Source: Clostridiales bacterium (GTDB lineage: Bacteria > Bacillota > Clostridia > Christensenellales > Aristaeellaceae). Taken from it: DNA of 64,000 nt. The stretch spans positions 1-64,000 of the forward strand of contig SVGM01000003.1 of assembly GCA_015056365.1 (NCBI GenBank), in the 5' to 3' direction. Below, piece by piece: positions 1 through 11,300 of this stretch (the first letter of the stretch is position 1; each line of letters starts with the position of its first letter). The notes below the pieces were generated by a model, which ran no database searches, was not told where the DNA came from, and saw only the letters and a program-made list of their open reading frames with translations. The position numbers were made by a program, and so were the translations under genes.

Positions 1-17
1 ACCATATTGAGAATCAT
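1..17 (-). CDS. Start of a further phage gene running off the left edge (partial)
   Basis: An ATG at 17-15 overlaps the TGA stop of the 35-aa membrane ORF as ATGA and is preceded by a GGAGGGAG ribosome binding site five bases upstream. Only MILNMV can be read before the window ends. By position downstream of the tailspike it could belong to the lysis module (holin or endolysin), but that is inference from gene order only. Confidence 0.5.
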
Positions 18-121
18 TTTTGCTCCCTCCAATCCTTCGCCGCGCCTGCCAGCGCCGCCGACCAAAAGCCCATCGCGGCCGCCGCCGGAATGATCCACAG
101 CAAGTGCCATGCGTTCATCAT
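14..121 (-). CDS. Small single-span membrane protein (35 aa), possible lysis-module protein
   Basis: A 35-codon ORF begins with tandem ATG codons (121 or 118) behind a GGGAGG site. Its sequence is one hydrophobic segment (about residues 7-28, rich in Ala, Ile and Trp) followed by a short charged tail, DWREQK. It starts 14 bases downstream of the tailspike stop, and its own stop overlaps the next start as ATGA, so it looks translationally coupled. Small hydrophobic proteins at this position are often holin-associated or of unknown function. No specific family is recognised. Confidence 0.55.
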   Translation of the reverse strand: MMNAWHLLWIIPAAAAMGFWSAALAGAAKDWREQK

Positions 122-135
122 ACACTTGCCCTCCC

Positions 136-3090
136 TTACACCAGCTTGTGTGCAAACCAGCCACGAACATCGTTGCACTGAACTTTGTACAGACCGGATT
201 CGGTCAATGCAGCCATGAACCCCTCGGGATGGCGAAGAACCACGTTGGGCGTACCTTCGCAAATCAGGTTGACATAAAAGAACGTTGCTTCGCCGTACCA
301 GTACCCGCGTGGAAGGGTCAGCACCAGTTCTGTGCCTTCCGTAGCCGTAACGTTGTAGGTTCGACCTTCGATAGCGAACGGCTGAGTCGAAAGGTCTACG
401 GTCTGGTTGATATCTACGTAGTCGTAGTATCGGTCACAGTCCTTAATGATCATCTGATTCTTGGCGAAATAGCCTCGCTTGCCAATATCCACGCCATCCG
501 TCGCGTCGTCGGTGTACTTGATCAGACCATCGAAGTAGTTGTAATACTCTGGGTTCTGTCCTTCCTGCACAAGCTGGTTGGCGAACACGAATCCGGTATA
601 ATTGAACGTGTTTCGGTTGGCGTCTTGGCCGAATGTGATAAACGTATCCCAACTGTTTTCCCACTTGGAGAAACGGCAGCCGTGGAACTGGTTGAATTGG
701 AAGAATCTAAGTTCCATCCCCTCTGAACAACCCTCGATCCCAATGTTATTGAATTTGTTGCCGTTAAATGGATCTGTACATCCGTTTTTCACAGTTCGGA
801 TTGGACAACCGCCCATCAACGCGCCGCTTGTGAAGGTGTTTTCGTTGATGTACGACCCAGAAGCCATCGTGGGCTCAAACAGAATACATGTTTCTGCCGT
901 GATTGCTTTAAACTTCACATTGGTGTAAGCAATACCACCGCCGTCAGGATTAAACCAGATACCACGTTCAAGATGATCGGTCAGGCCAATTTCAATGTGA
1001 TTGTAGAACGGGCTATGAGAATTGTCTGCGCTAATTCTGATACCCGTTCCAGTTTTGGGCGTTACGGTTCCAATATGACGGATATAGATGTTGTTGCTGT
1101 TGGTGTTGACCATCAGAGCCGCGCAGTCGTTCACTTTCAACGTGCCCTCGCAATGGAATCGGCATTGAGCGCCTCGAAGGCGAAGTTCGCTGGTAATGAG
1201 ATATACTCCATTGGGCGCATACACGTTATCGCTATCATTCAACGCAGCTTGGATCGCCGCAGTGTCATCCGTTACGCCATCGCCTACAGCGCCGTAGTCT
1301 TTTACGGAAACCACGTTGATGCTGGAAGAACCGCCGCTGCCATACCCATCCGGCAGATATTTGGCATCCAGCTTGTGAACGATCTCCGGCTGGCCGTACA
1401 GGCCGAAGGTGAACGTGTCATTTTCGCCCGCGTAAGTCAATAGACCGAAAATGCCGTCCATGGCTTCTACCGTTTCTGATGGCACAAGCGCGACCAAAAA
1501 AGGCTCGCCCGTGTCCGGCCCGCCAATAAAAAGTTTTTGGTTTCCTACCACCACAAGCTCCTCGCCCTGGGCTGACAAGCTTTGTGCTGTGCATTCGTAT
1601 TTTTGTCCATCGACCAGCGCAATGACTTTTTCTCCAACATTAACCTCCATCAAAGGCGGATACATGATTTCGACAGTTTGATATTCATACGCGGCGCTGG
1701 GATAAATCTCAGGCATTCCCATTGTGACGGTGAATGCTTCACCTATCAATTCTGGGGCAACTGTCAGCAAGCCAGGCCATCCGAACGATTCTTGATCATC
1801 GACAAGGTAGAGCGCAAACAGCTCGTTTTCTTCAACAATTGCCTTTGCACTATAACCATAATATGGCAAGTTTTTTTCCACGGCTTTGATTTGATAAAAC
1901 TTGCCGGAAACCTCCACAGTGTATGGCTTGCCAGCACGAATAACAAATGGCTCGGAAATCTGATTTTCCTCACTCGCAATGCTAAAGATATTTAAAACCG
2001 TCTCTGCGCCTGGTTCTGTCCAGTGCGTTTTCTTCACCCAACCTGTATACCCTTTTGGGTCTGTTGCAAGCATCATGTTGGGATGGCCAGCCGAAAGGAA
2101 TTTAACATCAAGGGCATGGATGGTCTCCGGCTGGTCGAAAAGCCCAAAGGTAAATGTGTCATTTCCTCCGAGGTAAATAAGCTGGGCATAAGCGCCAGCT
2201 GTTTCAACCATTTCGTCAGGAACAACCATAAGAACAAAGGGTTCCCCGGTATCATCGCCCCCCATAATCGATGCGTTTCCGACACCGGCTGCAAGAATAC
2301 CGCCAATGTCCATTTCAAAAGCTGCACCTGTGTACGCAACGTCATCGAGCAGAACGACGTAAGTCTGCCCAACCGTCAGCTTTTTAGGAAGCGGTTTGTC
2401 GAGCACGTTTTCTTCTCCGCTGTACGAATCAACGGGGAGGATGGCGCTCATGCCTTCGTAAACTGCAAATGTTTCGCCAACAAGCTCGTCTGAAACGATA
2501 AGAGTCGCGTAAAATCTAAGCGCATTAACGATGTTTTGATCCTTTAAGGATGCGAGCACGAAAGGAGTAAACTCATCGCCGATCATCGCATGATCATAGG
2601 GGATTTCTTTCGACTGGTACGCTGTCAAATTGTACGTTTTGCCACCAGCAGTTACCATATAAGTTTGCCCAATCTCAATCGGGACTGGAACTTCAATTCC
2701 GGACTCCGTTTCGGTGGGCTGAAACGACCAAACAATCTTCGCTCCAGGTTCTGCCCAATGAGTGCGCTTATCCCACTTGGTAGCGCCATCTGCATCGGTC
2801 ACCAGCATCATGTTAGACTCGCCGCCCTCAGGAAGGCCGTTGCCGCCGGACACGTCGATATTGTCGATCATCTCCTTGAGCGCCTTGCCCTGTGCAGCAG
2901 ACAGCGCGGAACTGGTACTGGTGCTGGTCAGATTGTTCACGACGGTCACCGCATCCGACGCGTCCGTTTCCGTGAGATATCCGCTGTCGTTTTCAAGCTG
3001 GCTCGTTTTGGTAGGAACCTTGCCCGCCACGTGTTCCTTCACTTTGCCCCACAGGTACGATACGCCGTTGCTGTCAAGAAACTTGCTCAT
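136..3090 (-). CDS. Tailspike / tail fibre protein with pectate-lyase-like beta-helix
   Basis: This 984-aa protein probably recognises or degrades host surface glycan. Residues 1-90 are an attachment region typical of clostridial phage fibres (WGKVKEHV, then a Ser/Thr-rich linker). Two homologous blocks of about 240 residues follow (about 92-330 and 331-590), each opening with NMML-T-D and a THW-EPGA motif and ending with a glycine/aspartate-rich QPE segment. After LDAKYLPDGYG comes a pectate_lyase_3-type start, KDYGAVGDGVTDDTAAIQAA (about residue 605), leading into a beta-helix to about residue 900 and a short C-terminal domain. Its ATG overlaps the stop of the BppU-like gene as ATGA, so the two are co-translated. 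The fold is inferred from motifs. The substrate is unknown. Confidence 0.8.
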   Translation of the reverse strand: MSKFLDSNGVSYLWGKVKEHVAGKVPTKTSQLENDSGYLTETDASDAVTVVNNLTSTSTSSALSAAQGKALKEMIDNIDVSGGNGLPEGGESNMMLVTDADGATKWDKRTHWAEPGAKIVWSFQPTETESGIEVPVPIEIGQTYMVTAGGKTYNLTAYQSKEIPYDHAMIGDEFTPFVLASLKDQNIVNALRFYATLIVSDELVGETFAVYEGMSAILPVDSYSGEENVLDKPLPKKLTVGQTYVVLLDDVAYTGAAFEMDIGGILAAGVGNASIMGGDDTGEPFVLMVVPDEMVETAGAYAQLIYLGGNDTFTFGLFDQPETIHALDVKFLSAGHPNMMLATDPKGYTGWVKKTHWTEPGAETVLNIFSIASEENQISEPFVIRAGKPYTVEVSGKFYQIKAVEKNLPYYGYSAKAIVEENELFALYLVDDQESFGWPGLLTVAPELIGEAFTVTMGMPEIYPSAAYEYQTVEIMYPPLMEVNVGEKVIALVDGQKYECTAQSLSAQGEELVVVGNQKLFIGGPDTGEPFLVALVPSETVEAMDGIFGLLTYAGENDTFTFGLYGQPEIVHKLDAKYLPDGYGSGGSSSINVVSVKDYGAVGDGVTDDTAAIQAALNDSDNVYAPNGVYLITSELRLRGAQCRFHCEGTLKVNDCAALMVNTNSNNIYIRHIGTVTPKTGTGIRISADNSHSPFYNHIEIGLTDHLERGIWFNPDGGGIAYTNVKFKAITAETCILFEPTMASGSYINENTFTSGALMGGCPIRTVKNGCTDPFNGNKFNNIGIEGCSEGMELRFFQFNQFHGCRFSKWENSWDTFITFGQDANRNTFNYTGFVFANQLVQEGQNPEYYNYFDGLIKYTDDATDGVDIGKRGYFAKNQMIIKDCDRYYDYVDINQTVDLSTQPFAIEGRTYNVTATEGTELVLTLPRGYWYGEATFFYVNLICEGTPNVVLRHPEGFMAALTESGLYKVQCNDVRGWFAHKLV

Positions 3091-4328
3091 TTCAAGATCG
3101 CCTCCAAATCTTCGTCGGTGATAGCTTCACAGGCACAGTTGTCGCCTGTGCCGTTCCCGTCGCCGCTGCCTGTGTCGGCGCTTCCGCTACCGGTCATGCC
3201 CGACCCCATGGCAACAATCATCACATTTACCACAACATCAGTAGCAGGCAGCTCCACACACGTGAATGTGATGGTTCCTTCTCCCTGCAAGCTGGCTCTC
3301 ACCTCAGCGTTATGGTACTGTTTTTCATTCGCTCGATCAGGCGCCGGGGATACAATAGCAGAGGTTTGGCTCGTGTCGGCGCTCATCCCGGTGACAGGAA
3401 CCGTCTGCTCATAGAGCTCGCCTTTTTGCGTCCAATCTGCCGCCGCAAGCGTAATGCTTTCAGTTTGTACTTGCGGGATGTCATCGTAAGTCTGTATTCC
3501 CAGGATCTTTTTTGCATCATCGACATTGTCTACGCCAAGGCCGCCCTTTCCAATGGGTAGAATGCCGACTAACTCATCTAACCGCGGCATGGGGTGTGCA
3601 TGGTCGCCACGAGCCATTTGCATGCTGCTGCCGCTGTTGGCCTCTCCGAGCCCCAAGGGTGTATCATCGTAAAATTTGAGGCCGTTGATCTGCCCGTCTC
3701 TACCCGGTGGAATAATCAGTTTTATTACCGGGCGGTCGAGGGGGCCCCTTACTTCCAGCTGTACTTGCTCTCCTGGTTTCCCTGTTTCAACCTCAAACTG
3801 AATAGCTGGTATGGCGAGTTTCTCTGTGCTGATGTATTCTTTCAGCGCGTGGCTCCAAATGCGCCAGTGATAATCCTCACCGATCTGCACTATGTTCTCC
3901 ATTTCACGTACAGCTTCCAAGCTTTCCTGAATCAGCTGAAAGAAAGCCGGCGCAGGGTCCTTGGCAGAACCAGGCGCAGGCATTGGGATCGAGTATTCCA
4001 CCACAAATGGCATGGTGTAGCTGTGTGCAATCGCATCCTGCGCATACAGAGCGATCTGCATCAGTCCCTTGCCCGCTTCCGCAGCCATGCTCGCCGGTAA
4101 GGTAAACCGCAGGTAGTTTTTTTCCTCCACCTTTACTTCGTAGGGTTCACTGGGAACGCCATCCTTTTCATAGCTTACAGTGGCGATCATGCCAGTCATG
4201 TCCAGCAGTGCATTAGGTGTTTCATATACCAACAGCCGCACTTCAACGGCGTTATAGTCATTTTGCCTTACTTCAACCGGCAGTGTTCCGCTGCCGTTGC
4301 TCAGGCAAATCATCCGTTCAATCACCAT
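3087..4328 (-). CDS. BppU-like baseplate upper protein
   Basis: This 413-aa protein has an N-terminal domain (about 1-125) of the BppU type: a short strand-rich start with the VEVRQND-type motif, an extended LLVY-TPNAL-DMTG segment, and FVVEYSIP near residue 125. In lactococcal phage baseplates this domain links receptor-binding proteins to the tail. The middle holds a GxDGQINGLKFYDDTPLGLG stretch and GDHAHP-PRLDELVG, common in phage appendage proteins, and the C-terminus is Gly/Ser/Asp-rich. It is translationally coupled to the tailspike downstream (4-base overlap), which fits an adaptor role. A GAAAGGAGG site lies before the ATG. A minus-strand terminator lies just upstream of the gene. Confidence 0.72.
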   Translation of the reverse strand: MVIERMICLSNGSGTLPVEVRQNDYNAVEVRLLVYETPNALLDMTGMIATVSYEKDGVPSEPYEVKVEEKNYLRFTLPASMAAEAGKGLMQIALYAQDAIAHSYTMPFVVEYSIPMPAPGSAKDPAPAFFQLIQESLEAVREMENIVQIGEDYHWRIWSHALKEYISTEKLAIPAIQFEVETGKPGEQVQLEVRGPLDRPVIKLIIPPGRDGQINGLKFYDDTPLGLGEANSGSSMQMARGDHAHPMPRLDELVGILPIGKGGLGVDNVDDAKKILGIQTYDDIPQVQTESITLAAADWTQKGELYEQTVPVTGMSADTSQTSAIVSPAPDRANEKQYHNAEVRASLQGEGTITFTCVELPATDVVVNVMIVAMGSGMTGSGSADTGSGDGNGTGDNCACEAITDEDLEAILK

Positions 4329-4359
4329 GGCCTCCGCCTCCTTTCCATCTCAGCATAGC

Positions 4360-4389
4360 AAAAAGGCGCAGGGGTTTTCTCCCTGCGCC
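4360..4389 (-). terminator. Rho-independent terminator/attenuator before the BppU-like gene
   Basis: Read on the minus strand, a perfect 9-bp stem (GGCGCAGGG with CCCTGCGCC, 7-nt loop) is followed by TTTTT. It lies between the 324-aa gene and the BppU-like gene, so it probably lowers but does not abolish transcription of the appendage genes. Similar hairpins follow other genes of this late region. Confidence 0.8.
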
Positions 4390-4400
4390 GGTTGTGTTGT

Positions 4401-5375
4401 TTACTTTTTCAGCCAGTTTGCCAGGTACTTATCATCCTTTCCAAACACTTGCTTGATTGCATCGCCCAGCCGTTTGCGTTCTGCAGGACCAGCCGCAATG
4501 TATAGCGGTTTCAGCTGCTTAAGGATATTCGTGTCCACCGTCTTCTGCGGATCCTGCGCCGTGCTGTCTGCGATCATCTCGCTGCGCACCAGCGCAATGT
4601 CCTCCAAGCTGCATGTGCCGTTGGCATATCCCTGCACCACATTGGCAGCCTCCGTGTAGCTCCATGCTTTGCTGTTCAGCGGGGTGGCTGCTTCTTCTTC
4701 CTCTTCTTCGCCTTTTTGTTCGTTGGCATAGACGGCAACGCTCTTGTCGAAGATTTCCTCTGCCCGGCTGTCGCCATTTTCGCCAAGCATATCGCCGTAC
4801 TCGTCCACAAATTCGCTGCGGATCCGTGCATATTCGCTGACTTTACCGCCTTGTTTTGCGGTGTGCGCGGCCAAAACACGGGCGTCTGCATCCTCTGCAA
4901 ACTTGCTTGCCATGGCGCTGTCAATGGCTTTTTCGTCCTTCCCCAACTTTCTGCTCACCCGATTCCACTTCTTGGAATTTCCGTCCAGCATAGCATTGTA
5001 TAGATTCTCATAGCCAATGCTGCTGCTGGCAGTCTCGGTCTTCTCGCTGATGGGGTCAAGCCCAACGGCCTTCAGCAGCAAGTTGGCAAAGCCATAAGTA
5101 TCTCGCAGCGCATTGCTGAAGCTCTGGCCAGTCACGCTGTCCACCGCTGTTGCCAGCTGACGTGCCCAGCCCCAACCGCTTAGCTTGTTCTCACCGGTCA
5201 CAAGCTTGCCCACGTTGGTACCCACCTGCACCAGCTTCTCCATGCTTTGCATGTCCGTCCTGCTCACGTCGTAGCCTTGGATCAGGCTAAGCCCATCCTT
5301 AATGTAAGGGATCAGCGCCAGCGGGTTCAGGCCCGAAATCACGTTCGAATCCAGCGCAGTGCGTACATAGTCCAT
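4401..5375 (-). CDS. C-terminal part of the polyvalent internal protein, separated by one in-frame TGA
   Basis: This 324-aa ORF begins MDYVRTALDSNVISGLNPL and continues with IPYIKDGLSLIQGYDV. As I know related polyvalent proteins, such a segment is normally their C-terminus rather than a separate protein. The ORF is in the same frame as the 2,682-aa gene: after that gene's TGA come only GAG AAG TTT and then this ATG. The rest is helical and charged, with an acidic run (about residues 215-222), and ends in lysines. It may be a separate protein reinitiated from the weak GAGAG site, a readthrough extension giving a ~3,010-aa product, or a remnant after a nonsense mutation. Sequence alone does not decide. 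Confidence 0.7.
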   Translation of the reverse strand: MDYVRTALDSNVISGLNPLALIPYIKDGLSLIQGYDVSRTDMQSMEKLVQVGTNVGKLVTGENKLSGWGWARQLATAVDSVTGQSFSNALRDTYGFANLLLKAVGLDPISEKTETASSSIGYENLYNAMLDGNSKKWNRVSRKLGKDEKAIDSAMASKFAEDADARVLAAHTAKQGGKVSEYARIRSEFVDEYGDMLGENGDSRAEEIFDKSVAVYANEQKGEEEEEEAATPLNSKAWSYTEAANVVQGYANGTCSLEDIALVRSEMIADSTAQDPQKTVDTNILKQLKPLYIAAGPAERKRLGDAIKQVFGKDDKYLANWLKK

Positions 5376-5384
5376 AAACTTCTC

Positions 5385-8300
5385 TCAGCTGCTCCAGTCG
5401 CCAAACATAGCCTTGCCCCATTTCTCCCAGAAGTCCTCATCATCTCCGTTGCGCACAGCGTCAATCAGGCTCTGGGCAGCAGCATTGACGATGGTATTCA
5501 GCGCATAGGCGCTGATCGTCCGGCAGAATTTACGCTTAGCCACAGGGTCGTGCCGGTTTTCTTTCAGTCGCTGCATGGCGCTCGCCAGCATGTTGTAGGT
5601 CTTGCTGGGTTCGCTCATGAAGGAGGTAGCCATCTTGGTCAATCCATCGCCGCTTCGCATCAGCTGGGTGCGGTGAAACGGGGTGTCAACCACTTGTGTG
5701 TAGTCGATGATGCCGCTCATCCGATTGCCCACCGCTTCGTAGTAGGCCTCGCTGCCCACAGTCAACTCCGGCTTCAGCTTCCGGGTCTCCGCTTCGCATG
5801 CCCGCCAGATGGCGCCAAAGGTCATCTCATCCATCTTGCCAGCCAGCCACATGCCCTCGTCCTTCACTTTGTCTCCCACACTGCGGTTGTCAAATAGGGC
5901 TGCCCTCAGACTCTTGCCCATGTCGGTCTCGAAGAATCCCATGCTTTTCAAAAGAGCGATGGGGCAGTGCTGCTTGCTCAGTTCAATGGCTTTTTTCAGC
6001 TTCACCCTGCCACCCTTACCGGTCAACCCGCTCATTCCTCGGACGAGGAATCGGTAATCGATCATATCGCCAGCCCGCAGGATCGCCGTTGGCTGCTGGA
6101 TCACCACTCGCACGTTACGGCCTACGCTGCTGCTCTTCATCACGCCGGTCAGCTTCTCCGTCCATTTCGGGCTGTAGCTCCTGTTCACCTCGCCATTCAG
6201 GTCACGGATCAGCTGGGGAATGTACTCCGCAGCTTCCTTTCCCCATTTGGCTTGGATCATCTTCTTCACGCTGCTGCCGTCACCGGGCCGGTAGTTGTAC
6301 CAGCGCACCAGGTCAGCAATCGGGGCTGCATAGGCGTTGTAGGTGGCCATGTTGTCCACGTGCCGGCAGAAGGTATCAAAGATGTCGCCGATGTACAGCG
6401 CATTCTTGGCCTTCTCTTTCAGTGCCTTGGTCATGCCCATGTTGGCAATAGCGTACAGGTTGTCCTGCTGCCCTTCTGAGGAAATGTTGCTGTCCACGCT
6501 GTCCGGATCAACCCGGATGGGGTAGTAGTTCTTCTCGCCAAACTTCTTGTATCCGTACAGCTGCAAGGAGGTTTCGTTGCCCCACTGGGCGCATTCGTTG
6601 GCCATGTACTGCTGCAAGGCATCCGCCAGCGCCTTTTCCTCTGATGTCAGCGTATCGGTCAGCTTTTCAATGTCGCCTTCGTTTACCTTCACCGCTCTTG
6701 CCTTGTCGTTGTCACCCACACGGATACCGCCGACGCTTTCATCATACAGGTGCCCTCTTGCTTGCTCACGTTTGTTCAGGCAGTAGATTTCCATCACCTG
6801 CCCCTTGGTCAGCTCCACCGTGCCGCCGCTCAGATCGTAGGCTGTTGCCTTTGCCTTCTTCCCAGCAAATAGTTCTTTCTGCACTTTTGCGGGAATTTTG
6901 CTCACGGCTTCCTCCACATACGCCATGGCTGCTGCCCGGTGCATCGTCTTCTTGTCCAGGCCATTCCGCAGGCTCTGGTACATCTCTTTGGCTGCGCCGC
7001 CCAGCTTGTCGAAGAAGTGCATGCTGTCCATCTGGCCAACCGTCAGGAAATCCCTTGCCCCGTTGACAATTTTGCCCCGGTCTTTCCAGTCTTTCCGTTC
7101 TCCTGCCTCCTGCAGGAAGCGGCCCGCCGAACTACTGATGCGAATCGCTTTTTGGTTTGCAAAGGCAGTGTCAGCTTTGTTCACCGTCCACACAGCGCAG
7201 TGTACGATGTTTCGCACCTGCTCCATTTGGTCTGCCGTCAGCTGGTCAAGGCTGTTCATGTCCTGCAGCTGCTCCGCCATAAAGCGCATGGTTTCCAGCA
7301 TGTCACTGTCCACAATAAAGGAGCGAGTGCTCTCCCCGTTCGCTGCATCTTGCATCATGTTACGCAGTCTCAGGATCCTGTCGCCGATGCTACGTTCCCT
7401 GCTGCGCTTACCCAAATCAAGGCTCTTGAGGAAGGCGGTCAGTGCGCCGGTCAGCTCGTCCTGCACATGCTGCTTGTCGGTAGGCTTCTCCACCTTCTTC
7501 AGCAGCTGGTTGGTCTCCCGCAAAATTTGTGCCCGGTACCGGTTCTTCCGTTCTACATCCCTGTGCCGGGTTACAAACTCACTGCGCCATGCTCTGGCTT
7601 TCTCCCGCATGGCTTCCCGGTAGGCTTCCATGTCGGCAAGGTTCTGCTGCTTGGCGTCTGCAATGCGCTTGTCTACTCCCGCCTGCGCTTTTGCAACCCG
7701 CAGATCTGCATCCGCTGCTGCTTCGCTGATGGCTTTATCCGCTCTGCGTTCGGCTTTGTCGGCCGCCATTGCGATCCGGACATTCGCATCCTTGGTTACT
7801 TTCGCATATGCCTCGTCAAAGGCAGCTTTGTGCTCCTTGGCAAATCGCTCAGCCACTTGCCTGTACTGGTGCAGCTTCAGTCCCAGTCGGTTCTGCTCCT
7901 TGGCAGCGCTCTGCACGCCGCTCAGGTTCATGTAGCCCTTGAACAGCTCATGGGTTAGCCATTGGGCAGCCTCCCGTGCGTCCAGTCCGCTTTCGTTGTG
8001 GTACACAGGCTGCACATACTCCGCTGCTTCCATCAGCAACCGTACCTGATCGCCGCTGGTAGCATCCAGTGGGAACAGGTGTGGGGCAGTCTCATGCAGC
8101 TGTTCCCACACTGCGCCATCCAGCGCACTGCCGCTATTACGCAGGTTCACCCTCCCAAACAGCGCCTGCCGGTACGCACCATAGCTGCCGCCCATCAGGC
8201 TGGCCGCTTCCTTCTGCTGCTCGGTACTCAATGCAATCTGGTTGTGCTTCAGGTAGTAGCGCAGATCGGCCACTTCTTCTTCGTGCTGCATATCCAGCGT

Positions 8301-11300
8301 CTTGCTCTGGCTCAGCATGTCTTCAGCCAGGGCGGTGGCCTCGCTGCTCAGCCCCTGCATATCCAGCTTGTTGCCGCTACGGCTGGCATAGTCAAAGATG
8401 CTCTTGATCCGTTGCGTAGCTTCGTCCAAATCCATCTCGCTGCTGGCGGCCTTCAGTACCCTGCGTGCCACTCTGGCCGCCTCCGCATCCGTCATCCGGT
8501 GGGCAGCAGTCATGGTCAGCAGCTCCTCCAGCACATTCTCGCCTTCACGCACGGTATCGTCGTAGTCGCTCATGCTATAGCGAATATCAGTATTGTCATC
8601 CTGAAAACGCTTAGAGAGAGGGATCACATTGCCAGCATCATCATAGGTCACTGGCTCGGCAGATTTGATCTGAGAGGATTCAAACGCCACCGCTTCGTCG
8701 CCATCTTCAGACTGCATCACGCCATCATAGCCCATTTCCTTCAACGTTGCAGTGAATTCTTTGTTGTGATCAAGAAGAACCCTTGTGAAGTTTGGCATAT
8801 CAACAGAGGAATACACTCTGGATGCAAGGTAATCATAGGAGATACTAAGCTTATCAACCTTGCCAGCCACACGTTTCTGAAATCCGTAGTCTTTGAATGT
8901 GTGTTTCTCTCCACCGTAGTCAAACTCATGAATTTCAGGATCCGCAAGCACAACAGTTTCCTTGTCTCCAAATTCTCCGTCCACTTCATCGTACAGGAAT
9001 TCGGTATCAGAGAGTACTTTCTTGTATTCGTCAGCAAATTCACGGATCGGAATCTCTTTAAAGCTTTCTCCTTTTCTTGCAACATCAATGGTAATTTTCT
9101 CTGCGATCTTGGGGAACTTGTCTGCAAAATTCATCAGCGCAACGGCACTTGATGCGTTGTAATCAAATGTTCTCTCGCCGTTGTATTCATGCAGGTTTTC
9201 TTGGAAGTTGAATGGGTTTGTCAGATTTAGATATGCAGGAATGATCCTTTTTCTTCCGTAAAAGGATGCCTCTCCTTTAGAATACGCAAAGTAGAACCCA
9301 CGCCCAAAGAACCCAGTGTCTCCGCTTGACATACCGATATATTGAGGATCAAACACTGTAAAGTCTTCAGAATTGGTTCCATGGTATACAACACGCAATT
9401 TCCCATTAGGCGTTCTCAGTTTGGAATCCGGCATGCTTTCCTCAGCGGCTTGTGCAACCAGATCAGCAATCTTGTCCATGTTCCCCTGCTCAACAGCAGA
9501 GGAATACGCTGCGTCAAAGTCAGAACGACTGTGCTTGACATTTTGTGTATCCCCTGCTATACTCCTAATGAAACCAAAGCGTTTTCCCCCCAAAGGCACA
9601 TGGATGCCGCGGGCTTGGAACCACGCAGAGGTTTCTTTTTTGTTTGGATTAAGGTACAAAACGGAGTCGTCTGTAATCTGACGCCAATAATCGCCTCGTG
9701 CGTGCACGGTTCTTATCTTTGCAATAGAAGCTGTTCCGCTTCTATCCTTGGCTATCATAACCCCGACAACAATTGGTGTTGTACCATTGTGGATCAGATG
9801 CCCATATACGCTCACTGTATTATTTTTATATTGCGTAATGACAATTGGATTTGCTAAAAGAGAAGGGATTTCCTTATACACTTTCTCACTTAGATGATCA
9901 CCATGCTTGTCCAATTCTTTAAGTGCTTTGCTGACATCAAAGTAAAGTTTACCGTTTGGAATTCCTACTTGCTCAAGTGGAGAGCCTTTTTCAATTGTTC
10001 CCACAGTAATATAACTATCCGGGTTAAGCTGACGTAGTTTATCTACAAGCCCAGAAAACAATTTATGTTCTGCGAATGATGCTGTTTTCGGACTTGACTT
10101 TGTCCCAGAATTTCCCGAAGCAGCTTCCCCCTCACTCTGCATAATGCTCTCCATCACATCATACAGCCCCTGCAGCGTAGCGGCATCTTCCTTCAGCGCC
10201 CCCATCTGCCGCCAGCTCTCGCTGCGCTCGCTCAAGGCCTTGCCCGCTGCTTTCACGTCGCTGATCAGGTTCTTCAACCAGTCCATCAACTTTTCAAACA
10301 GCGTCCGATCCTGCTCATACAGCTTTTGCAGCGTGCCTTCGTCCTGCAGCATGGCAGGTACCGTGTTGCAGATCACTTCCTCGGCGGCGTCCTCCCGGCT
10401 CAGGCCAAAGCTGTCCATCTGGTACTTAACCAACTTCTCAAAGTCCTGCCCCTTGTCAGTCAGCGCTTCCTGCACCCATCCGGAGAAGGTGCTCCAACTG
10501 GTTTCGTGCTCTGCCTTCAGCTGGTGGGTCAATTCGTGCATGGCTACATAGGCGTAGGCCTTGGCATCCGCATCCAATGCGATGTCAATCTGGCCCGTCT
10601 GGGGATTGTACTGTCCGTTGGCCCGCTGGCCATCTGCGGTGGCAATGCTGTCCACAATGTTGATGGTTGCGCCCATCCGCTTTGCCAGCTGGCTTACCAC
10701 TTCCATGTTGGCAGCTGCCACCCGCTGCTCCTGCCGGGTCATGCGGTTCCATGCGCCCTTGGTAAAACTCCGGTTCATTGTGCCCTTGGTAGAGGATAGG
10801 GGAGTGGTGGCTTGCTGATGCGCCCCGGCACCCAGCCCCGCAGCATACGCATCCTGCATAGCGCTCTGCGTCATCACCTGCGGGATCACGCTGCCCCGGA
10901 TCACCTCTGCCATGTCCATCCCGGCTGCTGCCCGGCGGTATACCATGCCATATGCCTGAGCATACTCCGAAGGAGCAACACTCTTGCCATTCACAGTTTC
11001 TGTATACCCGGTCAGGTAACTCTGCAATCCTTCGCCGCTCAGGTTCTTGGCGCCATCGGCGGTCATCAGCTCCTGCACCGTTTCGTCCGCAAAGGCCAGC
11101 TCGCCAGCCATGGCCGTGCCACGGTTGCCTGCTTCGTCAACGGTGTGCAGTACCACATTCTTTCCATCCTGCGTGGTCTCAAAGCCGATCACTTGCACAT
11201 TGCCACTACCGTTTTCGGCATCGATCATAGCCGCCGCCATGGGCCGGTCGAAGCGGCTCACACCATCTGCGTCCTCCTGCGCCACCGGTACTGCTTGCGC

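Noticed and set aside
136-3090. Diversity-generating retroelement acting on the tailspike
   Set aside because: No reverse transcriptase gene or template/variable repeat pair is visible in the window.
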